From an uncultured Pelagibacteraceae bacterium (GTDB taxonomy: Bacteria > Pseudomonadota > Alphaproteobacteria > Pelagibacterales > Pelagibacteraceae): 64,000 nt of DNA. Every line of letters begins with the position of its first letter. Position 1 is the first letter of the stretch. The translations under genes were made by a program, and so were the position numbers. A model generated the notes under the pieces. That model worked only from the letters and a program-made list of their open reading frames with translations, was not told the origin of the DNA and made no database searches. This document shows, in pieces, positions 1 through 10,557 of this stretch. The stretch covers positions 17,169 through 81,168 of the forward strand of contig CACPKA010000002.1 of NCBI GenBank assembly GCA_902634485.1, in the 5' to 3' direction.

Positions 1-701
1 TGTTGCTCTGCACCTTTGTTACCAGATAGCATAAGAGCTAAATAATATGTGTTAGCTACAGCAATATCAGCTTCTCCAGCAGCTACCGCCATAATTTGAG
101 CTCTATCGTTTCCAGTAGATTCTCTAGCCATATTAGCAACAACTCCCTTTGCCCATTCAGCTGTAGCTTTTTTTCCATTATTTGCAATTAATGAAGCTAC
201 AAGAGATTTATTGTAAATATTACTTGATTTTCTAATTACTAATCTACCTTTCCATTTTGGATCTGCTAGACCTTCATAAGTCATTCCGGATAATTCAGCA
301 CCAGTAACTCTTTCTGGCGAGTAATAAATTATTCTTGCTCTTTTCGCTACCCCAACCCAGTGTGATGTTCTAAAGTTTTTTGGAACAGATGATTTAATTG
401 TCGCTGAAGTTAATCCACTTTGCGTCATACCTTTTGCTTGAAAAGCACCACATCTTCCAGCATCAGCTGTGATGTAAAGGTCTGCTGCAGAATCAGAACC
501 TTCTTCGATCATTCTTTTTTCTAAGGCTCCCGATTTACCGTTGATTAAATTTACTTTAATTCCAGTTGCTGCTGTAAACTTGTCGTAAAGTTCAGCATCA
601 GCTTTATAGTGTCTTGCGTTAAAAATATTTACTTCATTTGCTATTGCAAAGGTTGAAATTAACAAAGACAAAATTAAAGATAAAATAGATATTTTTTTCA
701 T
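1..701 (-). CDS. Iron(III)-type ABC transporter substrate-binding protein (3' end truncated by window edge)
   Basis: Hand translation from CAT at 699-701: MKKISILSLILSLLISTFAIANEVNIFNARHYKADAELYDKFTAATGIKVNLINGKSGA..., a signal peptide followed by an FbpA/FutA-like 'NARHYKADAELY' start; not in ORF track because it runs off the edge. Confidence 0.85.
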   Translation of the reverse strand, partial: MKKISILSLILSLLISTFAIANEVNIFNARHYKADAELYDKFTAATGIKVNLINGKSGALEKRMIEEGSDSAADLYITADAGRCGAFQAKGMTQSGLTSATIKSSVPKNFRTSHWVGVAKRARIIYYSPERVTGAELSGMTYEGLADPKWKGRLVIRKSSNIYNKSLVASLIANNGKKATAEWAKGVVANMARESTGNDRAQIMAVAAGEADIAVANTYYLALMLSGNKGAEQ

Positions 702-736
702 ATTTTACTTCCTTTTTTTTGTTATATTAATGAAAA

Positions 737-767
737 TGAGAACTATTCTCAATGATAATAGTTATCA
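737..767. promoter_or_regulatory. Tandem iron-regulator-like palindromes (Fur-like / TGA-N9-TCA boxes)
   Basis: TGAGAACTATTCTCA (737-751) and TGATAATAGTTATCA (753-767), two 15-bp inverted repeats just upstream of the iron SBP start. Confidence 0.7.
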
Positions 768-792
768 ATCGCACTTTTTGTCGCAGGTTGTA

Positions 793-1686
793 TTAAAACT
801 CCCACTCAGAGATCTTACTGTAAAGAAAATTTCTAAAAGCTTGTACCCTCGCAACATTTTTTAAAGATTGGGGGTACACGAAGTGAGCTTCAGTTATTGG
901 GCCTTCGCATTTAGATGGAAGAACTTTTAACAAATTTTTTGATTGAAAAACTAAATAATCAGGCAAAGCTGCTAAACCTACTCCACTCTCTACCGCTAGC
1001 AAGAGTCCCATTACACTGTTAACTTTCATAATTGGTTTTCTTTTTTTTGAATCTTTCATGCCAATTTTTAAAGCCCAATCTGGGTTGTAAACAGGAGACG
1101 GAGCACCTTTTCCAAATGATATAAATCTATGATTATTAAGATCATTGATTGTTTTGGGCATTCCATATTTTTCAAGATACTTATTGGAGCCATAAATATG
1201 ATAGTGAATATCAATCAATTTTCTCTGTATATAATTTAATTGCTTTGGTCTTCTCATAAAGATACCGATATCTGCTTGCCTGGTACTTAAGTCTAATTCT
1301 TTATCATCAAAAATTAATTCAACTTCAATTTCAGGATTTAAAGTCATAAATTCTTGAATTCTAGGAGTAAGCCAGTGAGTACCAAAGCTTCTCACAGTTG
1401 TAATTATTATCTTTCCTGAGGGTTTATTTTTTTGGTCTCCTAAAGAAGTCTCAACCTCTTTAAGCTTGCTAATAACATCATGCGCTGTTTTGTAAACATA
1501 TTCTCCATTTTCAGTAAGTGTTAGTCCTCTAGCATGTCTTTCAAATAGTTTTACGTTTAATTCTTCCTCTAAAGACTGTATTTGTCTACTGATAGCAGAT
1601 TGACTTATGTTAAGAGTAACTGTTGCACTTGTAAAACTTCCAGCTTCAGCAACAGCATAAAAAATTTTTAGCTTATCCCAATCCAT
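793..1686 (-). CDS. LysR-family transcriptional regulator
   Basis: N-terminal wHTH 'MDWDKLKIFYAVAEAGSFTSATVTLNISQSAISRQIQSLEEELNVKLFER'. Confidence 0.95.
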   Translation of the reverse strand: MDWDKLKIFYAVAEAGSFTSATVTLNISQSAISRQIQSLEEELNVKLFERHARGLTLTENGEYVYKTAHDVISKLKEVETSLGDQKNKPSGKIIITTVRSFGTHWLTPRIQEFMTLNPEIEVELIFDDKELDLSTRQADIGIFMRRPKQLNYIQRKLIDIHYHIYGSNKYLEKYGMPKTINDLNNHRFISFGKGAPSPVYNPDWALKIGMKDSKKRKPIMKVNSVMGLLLAVESGVGLAALPDYLVFQSKNLLKVLPSKCEGPITEAHFVYPQSLKNVARVQAFRNFLYSKISEWEF

Positions 1687-2690
1687 TATTTGTTTAAGTC
1701 TACTATATATCTACCAGATGTTTCGCCTTTAAGCATTTTTGGATAAACATTTAGGAGATCTTCCAAGCTAATTTCTTTAATTGATTGACCTAATAAATCA
1801 AAATTAATTAATTTTGATGCCTCTCTCCATAAAAAATCTCTTCTTTTTATAGATGTGTTAACTGAGTTAATCCCCCAAAGTTTTACTCCTCTTATAATAA
1901 AAGGCATTACACTTGTATTTAATTTTATATCCACAGCATTTCCACACGCAGCTACAATTCCAGTTTCTTTTGTTTGGGCTAAGATATTTGCTAACACTTG
2001 ACCTCCTACAGTGTCAACTGCTCCATCCCACAAACCCTTATCCAAAGGTCTTGGATCTTTCATTAATTCGCTTGTATTTATTATGTTTTTTGCACCAATA
2101 GATTTTAAATATTCTTTGTTACTTTCTTTTCCAGTAACAGCAGTCACATTACATCCAAGCTTATTTAAAACCATTACAGCTATACTTCCGACTCCACCCG
2201 ATGCACCAGTTACAATTACATTTTCAACCTTTTCACCAAGTAAAAGTTCCTCTCTTGTAGATTTTGCTGTGAAAGAACATGATAGCGCTGTAAGTCCTGC
2301 AGTGCCCAAAATCATTGCTTGTTTTGATGTTAGTTCTTTTGGTTTTTTTACTAAAAAATCTCCATTAACTTTTGCATACTGAGAAAAACCACCGTAAAAA
2401 ATTTCCCCCACTCTCCAGCCTGTTAATATTATTTCATCTCCTGGTTTAAATTTTTCACTTTGACTTTCTTCAACTTTGCCTGAAAAATCTATTCCTGGTA
2501 TATGTGGAAATTCTTTGACTAACCGTGCACCATTTTTTAATATTAAAGCATCTTTAAAATTTAATCCTGAATATTCAACTTTGACTAAAACATCTCCATG
2601 TTTTAAAAAAGTTTTATTTACAGTTTTTATTTCTCTATTAAAATTTTCGCCTTCTTGATTTATAACTAAGGCCTTGAAACTTTCTGACAT
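1686..2690 (-). CDS. acuI: YhdH/AcuI-family (acrylyl-CoA reductase-like) NADPH oxidoreductase
   Basis: MDR fold: 'SGLNFKDALILKNG', 'HIPGIDFSGKV', 'VTGASGGVGSIAVMVLNKLG', 'SGRYIVDL'. Confidence 0.8.
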   Translation of the reverse strand: MSESFKALVINQEGENFNREIKTVNKTFLKHGDVLVKVEYSGLNFKDALILKNGARLVKEFPHIPGIDFSGKVEESQSEKFKPGDEIILTGWRVGEIFYGGFSQYAKVNGDFLVKKPKELTSKQAMILGTAGLTALSCSFTAKSTREELLLGEKVENVIVTGASGGVGSIAVMVLNKLGCNVTAVTGKESNKEYLKSIGAKNIINTSELMKDPRPLDKGLWDGAVDTVGGQVLANILAQTKETGIVAACGNAVDIKLNTSVMPFIIRGVKLWGINSVNTSIKRRDFLWREASKLINFDLLGQSIKEISLEDLLNVYPKMLKGETSGRYIVDLNK

Positions 2691-2705
2691 AAGTTAATAT
2701 AAACT

Positions 2706-3308
2706 TTATTTTGCAATAAATCTCAAGTATCTATTCTGATAACTTAAATCTTCTTTGAACTTACCTAAATAATAATTGGTAACAGTTGTGGCTTGTTCTT
2801 TTTTAATTCCCCTCATGGTCATACACTGGTGAGTTGAATCTATACTTACAGCAACTCCTTTTGCATCCAATGATTCCATTAGTGTATTTGCAATCTGCAT
2901 CGTAAGTCTTTCTTGTGTTTGAAGTCTTTTTGAAAACACCTCAACTACTCTTGCTAATTTGCTTAAACCTACAACTCTATCTTTTGGGATATAAGCTACA
3001 TGAGCAACTCCTATAATTGGTGCCATATGATGTTCGCAATGACTTTGAACTGAAATATTCTTTTGAACAACCATGTCGTCATATCCATTTACATCTCCAA
3101 AAGTTTTATTTAAAATTTCTTTAGGGTCTTCTTTGTAACCTTTAAAATATTCTTTAAAAGCTTTAACAACCCTTTTTGGTGTTTCTAACAATCCTTCTCT
3201 AGAAGGATCTTCTCCTAACCATTGTAAAATTTTTATAAATGCTTCTTCCGCCTCCTTATCTGAGACAGAGTCTATATTTTTTTGATTTTCATTTTTTACT
3301 AATTTCAT
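2706..3308 (-). CDS. folE: GTP cyclohydrolase I
   Basis: 'SHCEHHMAPIIGVAHVAYIP', 'RLQTQERLTMQIA' motifs. Confidence 0.97.
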   Translation of the reverse strand: MKLVKNENQKNIDSVSDKEAEEAFIKILQWLGEDPSREGLLETPKRVVKAFKEYFKGYKEDPKEILNKTFGDVNGYDDMVVQKNISVQSHCEHHMAPIIGVAHVAYIPKDRVVGLSKLARVVEVFSKRLQTQERLTMQIANTLMESLDAKGVAVSIDSTHQCMTMRGIKKEQATTVTNYYLGKFKEDLSYQNRYLRFIAK

Positions 3309-3386
3309 GCCGTGCTTTTATATATATAAATCGTTATTTTTAAAATATTTATTATAATCATATATATGTTACATAATTACACATGT

Positions 3387-3854
3387 ATGTTTAAAAAAAG
3401 AGAAAATATAGCTGATATAGAAGAAGGTGCTTTATTATCACCAAAATTTGATAATGATGGGCTAATACCAGTTGTGACAATGTGTCAAAAAACTAAAGAA
3501 ATTTTAATGCATGGATATATGAATGTCGAAGCATTAAGACTAACTATTGAAACAAAAGAAGCTCATTACTGGAGTAGATCTAGAAATGAAATATGGCACA
3601 AAGGAAAAACTAGTGGTTTTGTCCAAAAAGTTAAAGAAATTAGAATAGATGATGATCAAGATTCTTTATGGTTAACTGTAGATATCGGAGAAGGATCAAG
3701 TTGTCACGTGGGTTATAGATCTTGTTTTTATAGATCAGTACCACTTGGAAAAATTGATAACGCTAGAAATATAAAAATGAAGTTTGAAGAAAAAGAAAAA
3801 AAATTTGATCCTGAAGAAGTTTATAAAGGACATTCTAATCCTACAAAAATTTGA
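3387..3854 (+). CDS. hisI: Phosphoribosyl-AMP cyclohydrolase
   Basis: 'LMHGYMNVEALRLTIETKEAHYWSRSRNEIWHKG', 'SCHVGYRSCFYR'; internal ATG at 3387 preferred over the track start 3366. Confidence 0.93.
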   Translation: MFKKRENIADIEEGALLSPKFDNDGLIPVVTMCQKTKEILMHGYMNVEALRLTIETKEAHYWSRSRNEIWHKGKTSGFVQKVKEIRIDDDQDSLWLTVDIGEGSSCHVGYRSCFYRSVPLGKIDNARNIKMKFEEKEKKFDPEEVYKGHSNPTKI

Positions 3855-4228
3855 TGTCTGAAAAACAAAAAAATGTCTTAGGAGAAGAGTTAGAAGAATG
3901 TTCTAAAGATCCTTTAACAGGTTGGTTTAGAGACGGTTGTTGTAATACAGATGAAAATGATCATGGATTACATACAGTTTGTGTAAAAGTAAATAATGAA
4001 TTTTTGGAATGGTGTAAGGAAGCAGGTAATGATTTAATAACGCCTCACCCTGAATTTGGATTTCCAGGACTTAAGGATGGAGATAATTGGTGTGTATGCG
4101 CAGGATGGGTTGCTAGAGCAATTGATGCTGGCAAAGGATGTTCTGTTTATTTAAAAAAAACTCACGAAAATACTCTTAAAGTTGTTCCTATAGAAAAATT
4201 AAAAAAATTAGCTATAGATCTTTCTTAA
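3851..4228 (+). CDS. DUF2237 family protein
   Basis: 'LEECSKDPLTGWFRDGCCNTDENDHGLHTVC' ... 'GDNWCVCAGWVARA'; overlaps hisI stop. Confidence 0.85.
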   Translation: MMSEKQKNVLGEELEECSKDPLTGWFRDGCCNTDENDHGLHTVCVKVNNEFLEWCKEAGNDLITPHPEFGFPGLKDGDNWCVCAGWVARAIDAGKGCSVYLKKTHENTLKVVPIEKLKKLAIDLS

Positions 4229-5848
4229 TTACATATTGCCGTATTTAGGACCTCCTCCTCCTTCAGGAGTAACCCAATTAATATTTTGTGAAGGTTCTTT
4301 AATATCACAAGTTTTGCAGTGAATACAATTTTGAGAATTAATTACAAACTTTTTTAAATTATTTTCTACCTGAATTTCATAAACTCCTACAGGGCAATAT
4401 CTTTGCGCAGGTTCATCAAATTTTTCAAGTGTATAACTTATAGGTAGATTGTGATCTTTTAATTTTAAATGTACAGGTTGATTATCGGTATGGTTAGTTC
4501 CAGTAAGATATACTGAACTAGTTTTATCAAAAGTTATAATATTGTCTGGTTTTGGATATTCTATTTTAGGCATTTCATTTGAAGGTTTTAAAGATTCATG
4601 ATCAGCATGTTTGTGTTTAAGGGTAAATGGTAATTTTCCTCTAAATAAAATTTGATCTATGCCTGTAAAAATTATTCCTAATATTAAACCCCAGTTAAAA
4701 CTTGGTTTGACATTTCTTGCAGCGTATAGCTCTTTATAAACCCAGCTTTTTTTAAATTTATCCTCATAAGAAGATAAACTTTTATTTTCTTTTAAATTTT
4801 CAATTATTGTTTCAGCAGCTATCATTCCACTTTTCATTGCAGTATGGGACCCTTTAATTTTCGGCATATTTAATGTACCTGCATCACAACCAACTAATAA
4901 TGCACCCGGCATATACATTTTTGGCAAACTTTGTAAACCTCCTTCTATAAGAGCTCTAGCTCCGTAAGAAATTCTTTTTCCACCTTCAATCATTTTTTTA
5001 ATTGCTGGATGAGTTTTAAATCTTTGAAACTCGTCAAATGGTGACAGATGAGGATTTTTATAATCTAAACCTATTACATAGCCTAAAAAAACCTGCTTAT
5101 TTTCTGCATGATAAATAAAGCTTCCTCCATAAGTATTATTATCTAATGGCCAACCCACCGTATGCATTGCCAGTCCTTCTTCATGTTTTTCATCATTAAT
5201 TTCCCATATTTCTTTAAAACCTATTCCGTATTGCTGAGGATCTTTTGCTTTGTTTAATTCAAATTTATTTATCAGCTGTTTTCCTAAATGCCCTCTACAT
5301 CCTTCTGCAAATACAGTTACTTTCGCATGCAATTCCATGCCTGGTTCAAAACTATCTTTCTTATTTCCTTCTTTATCTAAACCCATATCTTGAGTTGCAA
5401 CTCCTTTAACTGAACCATCTTCGTTATATAAAATTTCACTTGCAGGAAAACCTGGAAATATTTCTACACCTAGACTTTCAGCCTGTTCAGCTAACCATCT
5501 GCATAAATTGGCTAAACTAATTATATAGTTTTTATGATTTTGCTGAACTTTAGGAAGTAACCAAGTGGGCCAACTCAATGATTTTGTTTTTCCTAAAAAA
5601 AGAAATTTTTCTTTAGTAATTTTAGTTTTAATTGGAGCATTTAATTCTTTCCAGTTAGGAATTAATTCATCTAAGGCTTTTGTTTCAAAAACATTGCCTG
5701 ACAATATATGTGCACCTACTTCAGATGCTTTTTCTAGAAGGCAGACATTAATATCTCGATTCAACTGTTTTAACTTAATAGCAGTTGAAAGACCTGATGG
5801 TCCGCCCCCTACGATGACTACATCGTATTCCATCACTTCTCTGGACAT
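4229..5848 (-). CDS. Electron transfer flavoprotein-ubiquinone oxidoreductase
   Basis: FAD motif 'DVVIVGGGPSGLSTAIKL', C-terminal Fe-S 'CIHCKTCDIKEPSQNINWVTPEGGGGPKYGNM'. Confidence 0.97.
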   Translation of the reverse strand: MSREVMEYDVVIVGGGPSGLSTAIKLKQLNRDINVCLLEKASEVGAHILSGNVFETKALDELIPNWKELNAPIKTKITKEKFLFLGKTKSLSWPTWLLPKVQQNHKNYIISLANLCRWLAEQAESLGVEIFPGFPASEILYNEDGSVKGVATQDMGLDKEGNKKDSFEPGMELHAKVTVFAEGCRGHLGKQLINKFELNKAKDPQQYGIGFKEIWEINDEKHEEGLAMHTVGWPLDNNTYGGSFIYHAENKQVFLGYVIGLDYKNPHLSPFDEFQRFKTHPAIKKMIEGGKRISYGARALIEGGLQSLPKMYMPGALLVGCDAGTLNMPKIKGSHTAMKSGMIAAETIIENLKENKSLSSYEDKFKKSWVYKELYAARNVKPSFNWGLILGIIFTGIDQILFRGKLPFTLKHKHADHESLKPSNEMPKIEYPKPDNIITFDKTSSVYLTGTNHTDNQPVHLKLKDHNLPISYTLEKFDEPAQRYCPVGVYEIQVENNLKKFVINSQNCIHCKTCDIKEPSQNINWVTPEGGGGPKYGNM

Positions 5849-5872
5849 AATATTATTTTTTTACAGTATTTG

Positions 5873-6826
5873 TTATTTTTGTATAGTGTTTAATTTGTTC
5901 AATTCTTCTAAAAATTGGGGAAGAGCTTCAAACAAATCAGCTTCTAAGCCATAATCTGCAACGCTAAAAATTGGTGCTTCACCATCTTTGTTAATAGCGA
6001 CAATAATTTTGCTTTCTTTCATTCCTGCTAAATGCTGAATAGCTCCTGAAATTCCAACAGCAATATATAAATCTGGGACAACAACCTTTCCTGTTTGTCC
6101 CACTTGATGATCATTAGTTATATACCCCGCATCAACAGCTGCTCGTGATGCTCCAATTGCAGCATTTAGTTTATCTGCAATGGCAGTAATTAATTTAAAA
6201 TTGTCTCCACTGCCCATTCCTCTACCTCCAGAAATTACAACTCTAGCAGTTCCAAGCTCAGGTCTATCTGATTTAACTTCTTCTCTTTTTATAAACTTAG
6301 TTAAATCTGAAGTTTCACCTTTTTCAACTTTTACAATTTCAGCGGAACCTCCGCTTGTTGCCGCTGGATCAAAAGATGTTGGTCTAATCGTTATACATTT
6401 TTTTGTATCTGTGCTTTTTACAGTAGCAAATGCATTTCCTGCATAAATGGGTCTTAAAAAAGTATCTGTTGAAATTACTTGAATTATATCACTCACTTGA
6501 GATGTATCTAATAGAGCTGCAATTCTTGGCATTAGATTTTTACCAAATGTATTAGCTGAACAAACAATATGTGAATAATTGTCAGAATTTTTTATTACAG
6601 CTGGTGTAAAATTCTCAGCTAAATAATTTTCATAAATTGCATCATCAACTAGGATTATTTTTTTTACATTAGGTACTTCAGAAATAGATTTTGCTACTGA
6701 TTCACATAAATGTCCAATTACTAGAACATGTAAATCTTGATCAATCTGAGATGCAGCTGTAATCGCATTTAAAGTAAATGGTTTAACCTCTTTGTTGTTA
6801 TGTTCTGCTATTAAAAGTACTGACAT
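5873..6826 (-). CDS. etfA: Electron transfer flavoprotein alpha subunit
   Basis: 'RVVISGGRGMGSGDNFKLI', 'VGQTGKVVVPDLYIAVGISGAIQHLAGM'. Confidence 0.97.
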   Translation of the reverse strand: MSVLLIAEHNNKEVKPFTLNAITAASQIDQDLHVLVIGHLCESVAKSISEVPNVKKIILVDDAIYENYLAENFTPAVIKNSDNYSHIVCSANTFGKNLMPRIAALLDTSQVSDIIQVISTDTFLRPIYAGNAFATVKSTDTKKCITIRPTSFDPAATSGGSAEIVKVEKGETSDLTKFIKREEVKSDRPELGTARVVISGGRGMGSGDNFKLITAIADKLNAAIGASRAAVDAGYITNDHQVGQTGKVVVPDLYIAVGISGAIQHLAGMKESKIIVAINKDGEAPIFSVADYGLEADLFEALPQFLEELNKLNTIQK

Positions 6827-7575
6827 TATATTACTTTTGCCTCATTTTTTAATTTTTGAACTAACTCTTCAACACTTGCAACCTTAATACCCGCTTTTCT
6901 CTTTGGTGGTTCTTCGACTTTAATTTGTTCTATTCTTGGTTTTGTATCAACTCCTAAATCAGAGGCATTAATTTGTTCTAAGGGTTTTTTCTTTGCCTTC
7001 ATTATGTTTGGTAATGAAGCATATCTTGGTTCATTTAATCTTAGATCGCATGTTACTATTGAAGGTATATTTGTCTCAATAGTCTCTAAACCTTCGTCAA
7101 CCTCTCTTGTAACTTCTAAAGATTTTTCTTTAACTTCTATTTTTGATGCAAATGTTGCTTGAGGCCAGTTAAGTAATGCTGCTAGCATTTGACCAGTTTG
7201 ATTACAATCATCATCTATAGCTTGTTTTCCCATAAAAACTAAATCTGGTTTTTCTTTTTCCACAATTTTTAGTAAAATTTTTGAAACTGCTAAAGGTTCA
7301 ATTATTCCTTCTACCTTTACATGAATTCCTCTATCGGCTCCTACAGCTAAAGCTTTTCTTACAGTTTCTTGTGCTTTATCTTCTCCAATTGTAACTGCAA
7401 CCACTTCTTTGGCTTTGCCAGATTCTTTTATTTTAACAGCTTCTTCAATTGCATTATCATCTGGAGGATTGGTTGACATTTTAACATTGTCAGTAACAAC
7501 ACCTGTATTATCCTCTTTAACTCTAATTTGAACGTTGTAATCAATTACTCTTTTTACTGCTACTAATATTTTCAT
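6826..7575 (-). CDS. etfB: Electron transfer flavoprotein beta subunit
   Basis: '[18 protein letters not shown]', '[22 protein letters not shown]', '[24 protein letters not shown]'. Confidence 0.97.
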   Translation of the reverse strand: MKILVAVKRVIDYNVQIRVKEDNTGVVTDNVKMSTNPPDDNAIEEAVKIKESGKAKEVVAVTIGEDKAQETVRKALAVGADRGIHVKVEGIIEPLAVSKILLKIVEKEKPDLVFMGKQAIDDDCNQTGQMLAALLNWPQATFASKIEVKEKSLEVTREVDEGLETIETNIPSIVTCDLRLNEPRYASLPNIMKAKKKPLEQINASDLGVDTKPRIEQIKVEEPPKRKAGIKVASVEELVQKLKNEAKVI

Positions 7576-10007
7576 TATGCTCTTAACAATTTATTTTCTG
7601 GGTCGTACGGACTTTCATCCAATATAGTAGCGTCGTGCATTTTTCCTAAAATATCAATTTTTAATTTTTGTCCTGTTGTCGCAAGTTCAGGTTTTATCAT
7701 TCCTAATGCTATTGATTTATTTAGTCTAAAACCAAAATCTCCTCCTGTCGCCCTACCAACAACTTTATCATTTTCATAAATAGGATTGTTACCAAGAACA
7801 TCAGCATCTGTTACATTGTGAATTTCCATAGTTACTAATTTGTTTGAAAATCCTTTTTCTCTCCATTTATTTAAAGCATCTAAACCAATAAATTTACCTT
7901 TATTAGGATGTATAAATCTTTCTAATCCTGACTCGTAAGGTGAATATTCAATAGACAACTCTGTTCCAACTAGCTTATATGATTTTTCAACACGCAAACT
8001 ATTCATTGCTCTTATTCCGAATGGTTTTAACCCTAAATCTTTTCCATGATCCATTAATTTATCAAATATATGATTTTGATATTCTAAAGGGTGGTGAATT
8101 TCCCAACCTAGCTCTCCAACAAAATTTACTCTTATAGCTGTGCAAGGGGCATATCCAATATCTACTTTTTTAGAGCTGAGCCATTTAAAATTTTCGTTTG
8201 AAAAATCATCTTTTGAAACTTTATTCATTAATTCTCTAGCTTTGGGTCCTGCAACCACCAAAACTCCTACAGAATTTGTTAAATTTTCAAATTGAACTGA
8301 TCCATCTTTTGGCATCCATTTTAAAATCCAATCGTGATCGAGCCTTTGAAAAGCACCCGCTGATACTAAATAAAAACTATCTTCAGACTCTTTCATAATA
8401 GTAAATTCAGAATGCACTCCTCCTTTTGTATTTAAAGCATGACATAAGTTTACTCTTCCAATTTTTTTAGGGAGTTTGTTTGCAACTAAATAATCAAGAA
8501 ATTCTTCTGCTTTTGGGCCTTTAATTCTACATTTTGCAAATGCAGTCATATCTAATAGACCAACATTTTCTTTAACATTTTTACATTCTTTTTCAACTGC
8601 TTTAAACCACTTTGATCTTCTAAATGACCAATCATCTTTTTGTTCCATTCCGTCAGTTGCAAAAAAATTTGCTCTCTCCCATCCAAATTTTTGTCCAAAG
8701 ACAGCACCTAATTTTTTCATTCTATCGTAACAAGGAGCTGTTCTCAGTGGTCTAGCAGCTTCTCTTTCTTCGTCAGGATAATGTATAATAAAAACATTTC
8801 TATAAGCCTCTTCATTTTTTTCTTTTAAGTAAGATTTAGAACAATAATCTCCATATCTTCTAGGTTCAACTCCAAGCATATCTACGGTTGGTTCTCCATC
8901 TACAATCCATTCTGCAAGTTGCCAACCAGCTCCTCCTGCAGCTGTAATACCAAAACTGTGACCTTCGTTAATCCAAAAATTTTTTAAACCCCAAGCTGGT
9001 CCAACAATTGGATTTCCATCTGGTGTATAACAAATTGCTCCATTATAAACTTTCTTTACACCCACTTCACCAAAAGCTGGTACACGATGAATAGCACCTT
9101 CTATATGAGGTCCCAATCTTTCTAAATCTTCTTGAAATAATTCATACTCTGAGTCTTTTGAAGGTCCATCTAAATAACAGCAAGGTGCACCATCTTCATA
9201 AGGACCAAGTATCAATCCTCCAGCTTCTTCTCTCATATACCATCTGCTATCACTATCTCTTAAAACTCCCATTTCGGGAAGCCCATCTTTTTTTCTTTTT
9301 TGAATTTCTGGATGTGGTTCGGTTACAATATATTGATGTTCAACAGGTATAACTGGTATGTCTAGACCAACCATTTTTCCTGTTTGTCTTGCAAAGTTTC
9401 CTGAACAAGATACAACGTGTTCGCATTCTATAGTTCCTTTATCTGTTTCAACTACCCATCCACCTTTAGTTTGTTTAATTCCTTTGACTGTTGTGTTTCT
9501 ATAAATTTCTGCTCCTCTATTTCTTGCACCTGTTGCAAGCGCTTGTGTTAAATCAGCTGGCTGAATATACCCATCTTCAGGATGTTGGATTGCTCCAATT
9601 AAATCTGAAGTATTACACAAAGGCCAAATTTCTTTTACTTGTTCAGGAGTTAAAAATTTATACTTAACCCCTATGGTTTGGGCAACTCCGGCATACTGAT
9701 GATACTCATCCATTCTATCTTTTGTACTTGCAAGTCTAATATTTGATACAATGCTAAAACCTACATTTTTCCCAGTTTCTTCTTCTAAAGTTTTATAGAA
9801 ATCAACTGCATATTTATGAAGCTGTCCCACCGAATAGCTCATATTAAAAAGTGGCAACAATCCTGCTGCGTGCCAAGTAGAGCCCGATGTAAGTTCTTTT
9901 CTTTCTACAAGAACAACATCAGACCATCCTTTTTTTGCTAAATGATAGAGCATACTTACTCCAACGACTCCACCTCCAACAACAACAACTTTAGATTTTG
10001 ATTTCAT
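7575..10007 (-). CDS. Dimethylglycine/sarcosine dehydrogenase-like FAD oxidoreductase fused to GcvT aminomethyltransferase domain
   Basis: N-terminal DAO domain '[45 protein letters not shown]'; C-terminal GcvT domain '...[13 protein letters not shown]...', '[13 protein letters not shown]'. Confidence 0.9.
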   Translation of the reverse strand: MKSKSKVVVVGGGVVGVSMLYHLAKKGWSDVVLVERKELTSGSTWHAAGLLPLFNMSYSVGQLHKYAVDFYKTLEEETGKNVGFSIVSNIRLASTKDRMDEYHQYAGVAQTIGVKYKFLTPEQVKEIWPLCNTSDLIGAIQHPEDGYIQPADLTQALATGARNRGAEIYRNTTVKGIKQTKGGWVVETDKGTIECEHVVSCSGNFARQTGKMVGLDIPVIPVEHQYIVTEPHPEIQKRKKDGLPEMGVLRDSDSRWYMREEAGGLILGPYEDGAPCCYLDGPSKDSEYELFQEDLERLGPHIEGAIHRVPAFGEVGVKKVYNGAICYTPDGNPIVGPAWGLKNFWINEGHSFGITAAGGAGWQLAEWIVDGEPTVDMLGVEPRRYGDYCSKSYLKEKNEEAYRNVFIIHYPDEEREAARPLRTAPCYDRMKKLGAVFGQKFGWERANFFATDGMEQKDDWSFRRSKWFKAVEKECKNVKENVGLLDMTAFAKCRIKGPKAEEFLDYLVANKLPKKIGRVNLCHALNTKGGVHSEFTIMKESEDSFYLVSAGAFQRLDHDWILKWMPKDGSVQFENLTNSVGVLVVAGPKARELMNKVSKDDFSNENFKWLSSKKVDIGYAPCTAIRVNFVGELGWEIHHPLEYQNHIFDKLMDHGKDLGLKPFGIRAMNSLRVEKSYKLVGTELSIEYSPYESGLERFIHPNKGKFIGLDALNKWREKGFSNKLVTMEIHNVTDADVLGNNPIYENDKVVGRATGGDFGFRLNKSIALGMIKPELATTGQKLKIDILGKMHDATILDESPYDPENKLLRA

Positions 10008-10059
10008 AATGCGATTCCTACAAGATTTTATAGATAATTAAAGTTTAATTTTAACGTTA

Positions 10060-10557
10060 TCAAATTGAAGAACCTAAAGAAATAGGGTTAGAAACCATTG
10101 TAGTCAACCAACAGTCTTTTAAAGGTCCGTCTTCATAATATTTTTCTACAACCCATCTAAACTTATAATAATTCTTATCTTTTCCAAGAATTGTTACTTC
10201 AAAACCAAGCTTGTTATTGGATCTAGAAATCTCAACTATTTTGTTATCAATATGATTTAATAACATTTTATAACTTTTGCTTTTAAGCATATTAATAAAT
10301 TTAGGAAGTGGTCCCGTATATTTTTTATTCGAAGGGTGGGCAAATTCCCAAGTTTGTTTAATACCATTGTCTATATTTGGTTCATCATTTTTTTTTAAAC
10401 TATTTAATTGTATCAAAATAACTTGATCTGGCTCAATTACCGTACTTGGTTTTATTAAATCTGCTTTCGCAGTAGTTACAATAAACAACACCGCCATAAA
10501 CAAGATAACAATTAAATAAATCAAACTATACAAAGAGTATTTAAAAAATTTCTTCAT
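10060..10557 (-). CDS. DUF4864-like protein with N-terminal TM/signal segment
   Basis: 'FAHPSNKKYTGPLPKFINMLKSKSYKMLLNH' pattern. Confidence 0.6.
   Translation of the reverse strand: MKKFFKYSLYSLIYLIVILFMAVLFIVTTAKADLIKPSTVIEPDQVILIQLNSLKKNDEPNIDNGIKQTWEFAHPSNKKYTGPLPKFINMLKSKSYKMLLNHIDNKIVEISRSNNKLGFEVTILGKDKNYYKFRWVVEKYYEDGPLKDCWLTTMVSNPISLGSSI

Noticed and set aside
1913-2658. Plus-strand ORFs (1913-2101, 2011-2382, 2476-2658) opposite acuI
   Set aside because: Antisense to a well-supported CDS, no recognisable family, low-complexity composition
5565-6446. Plus-strand ORFs 5565-5954 and 6180-6446
   Set aside because: Antisense shadows of ETF-QO and etfA
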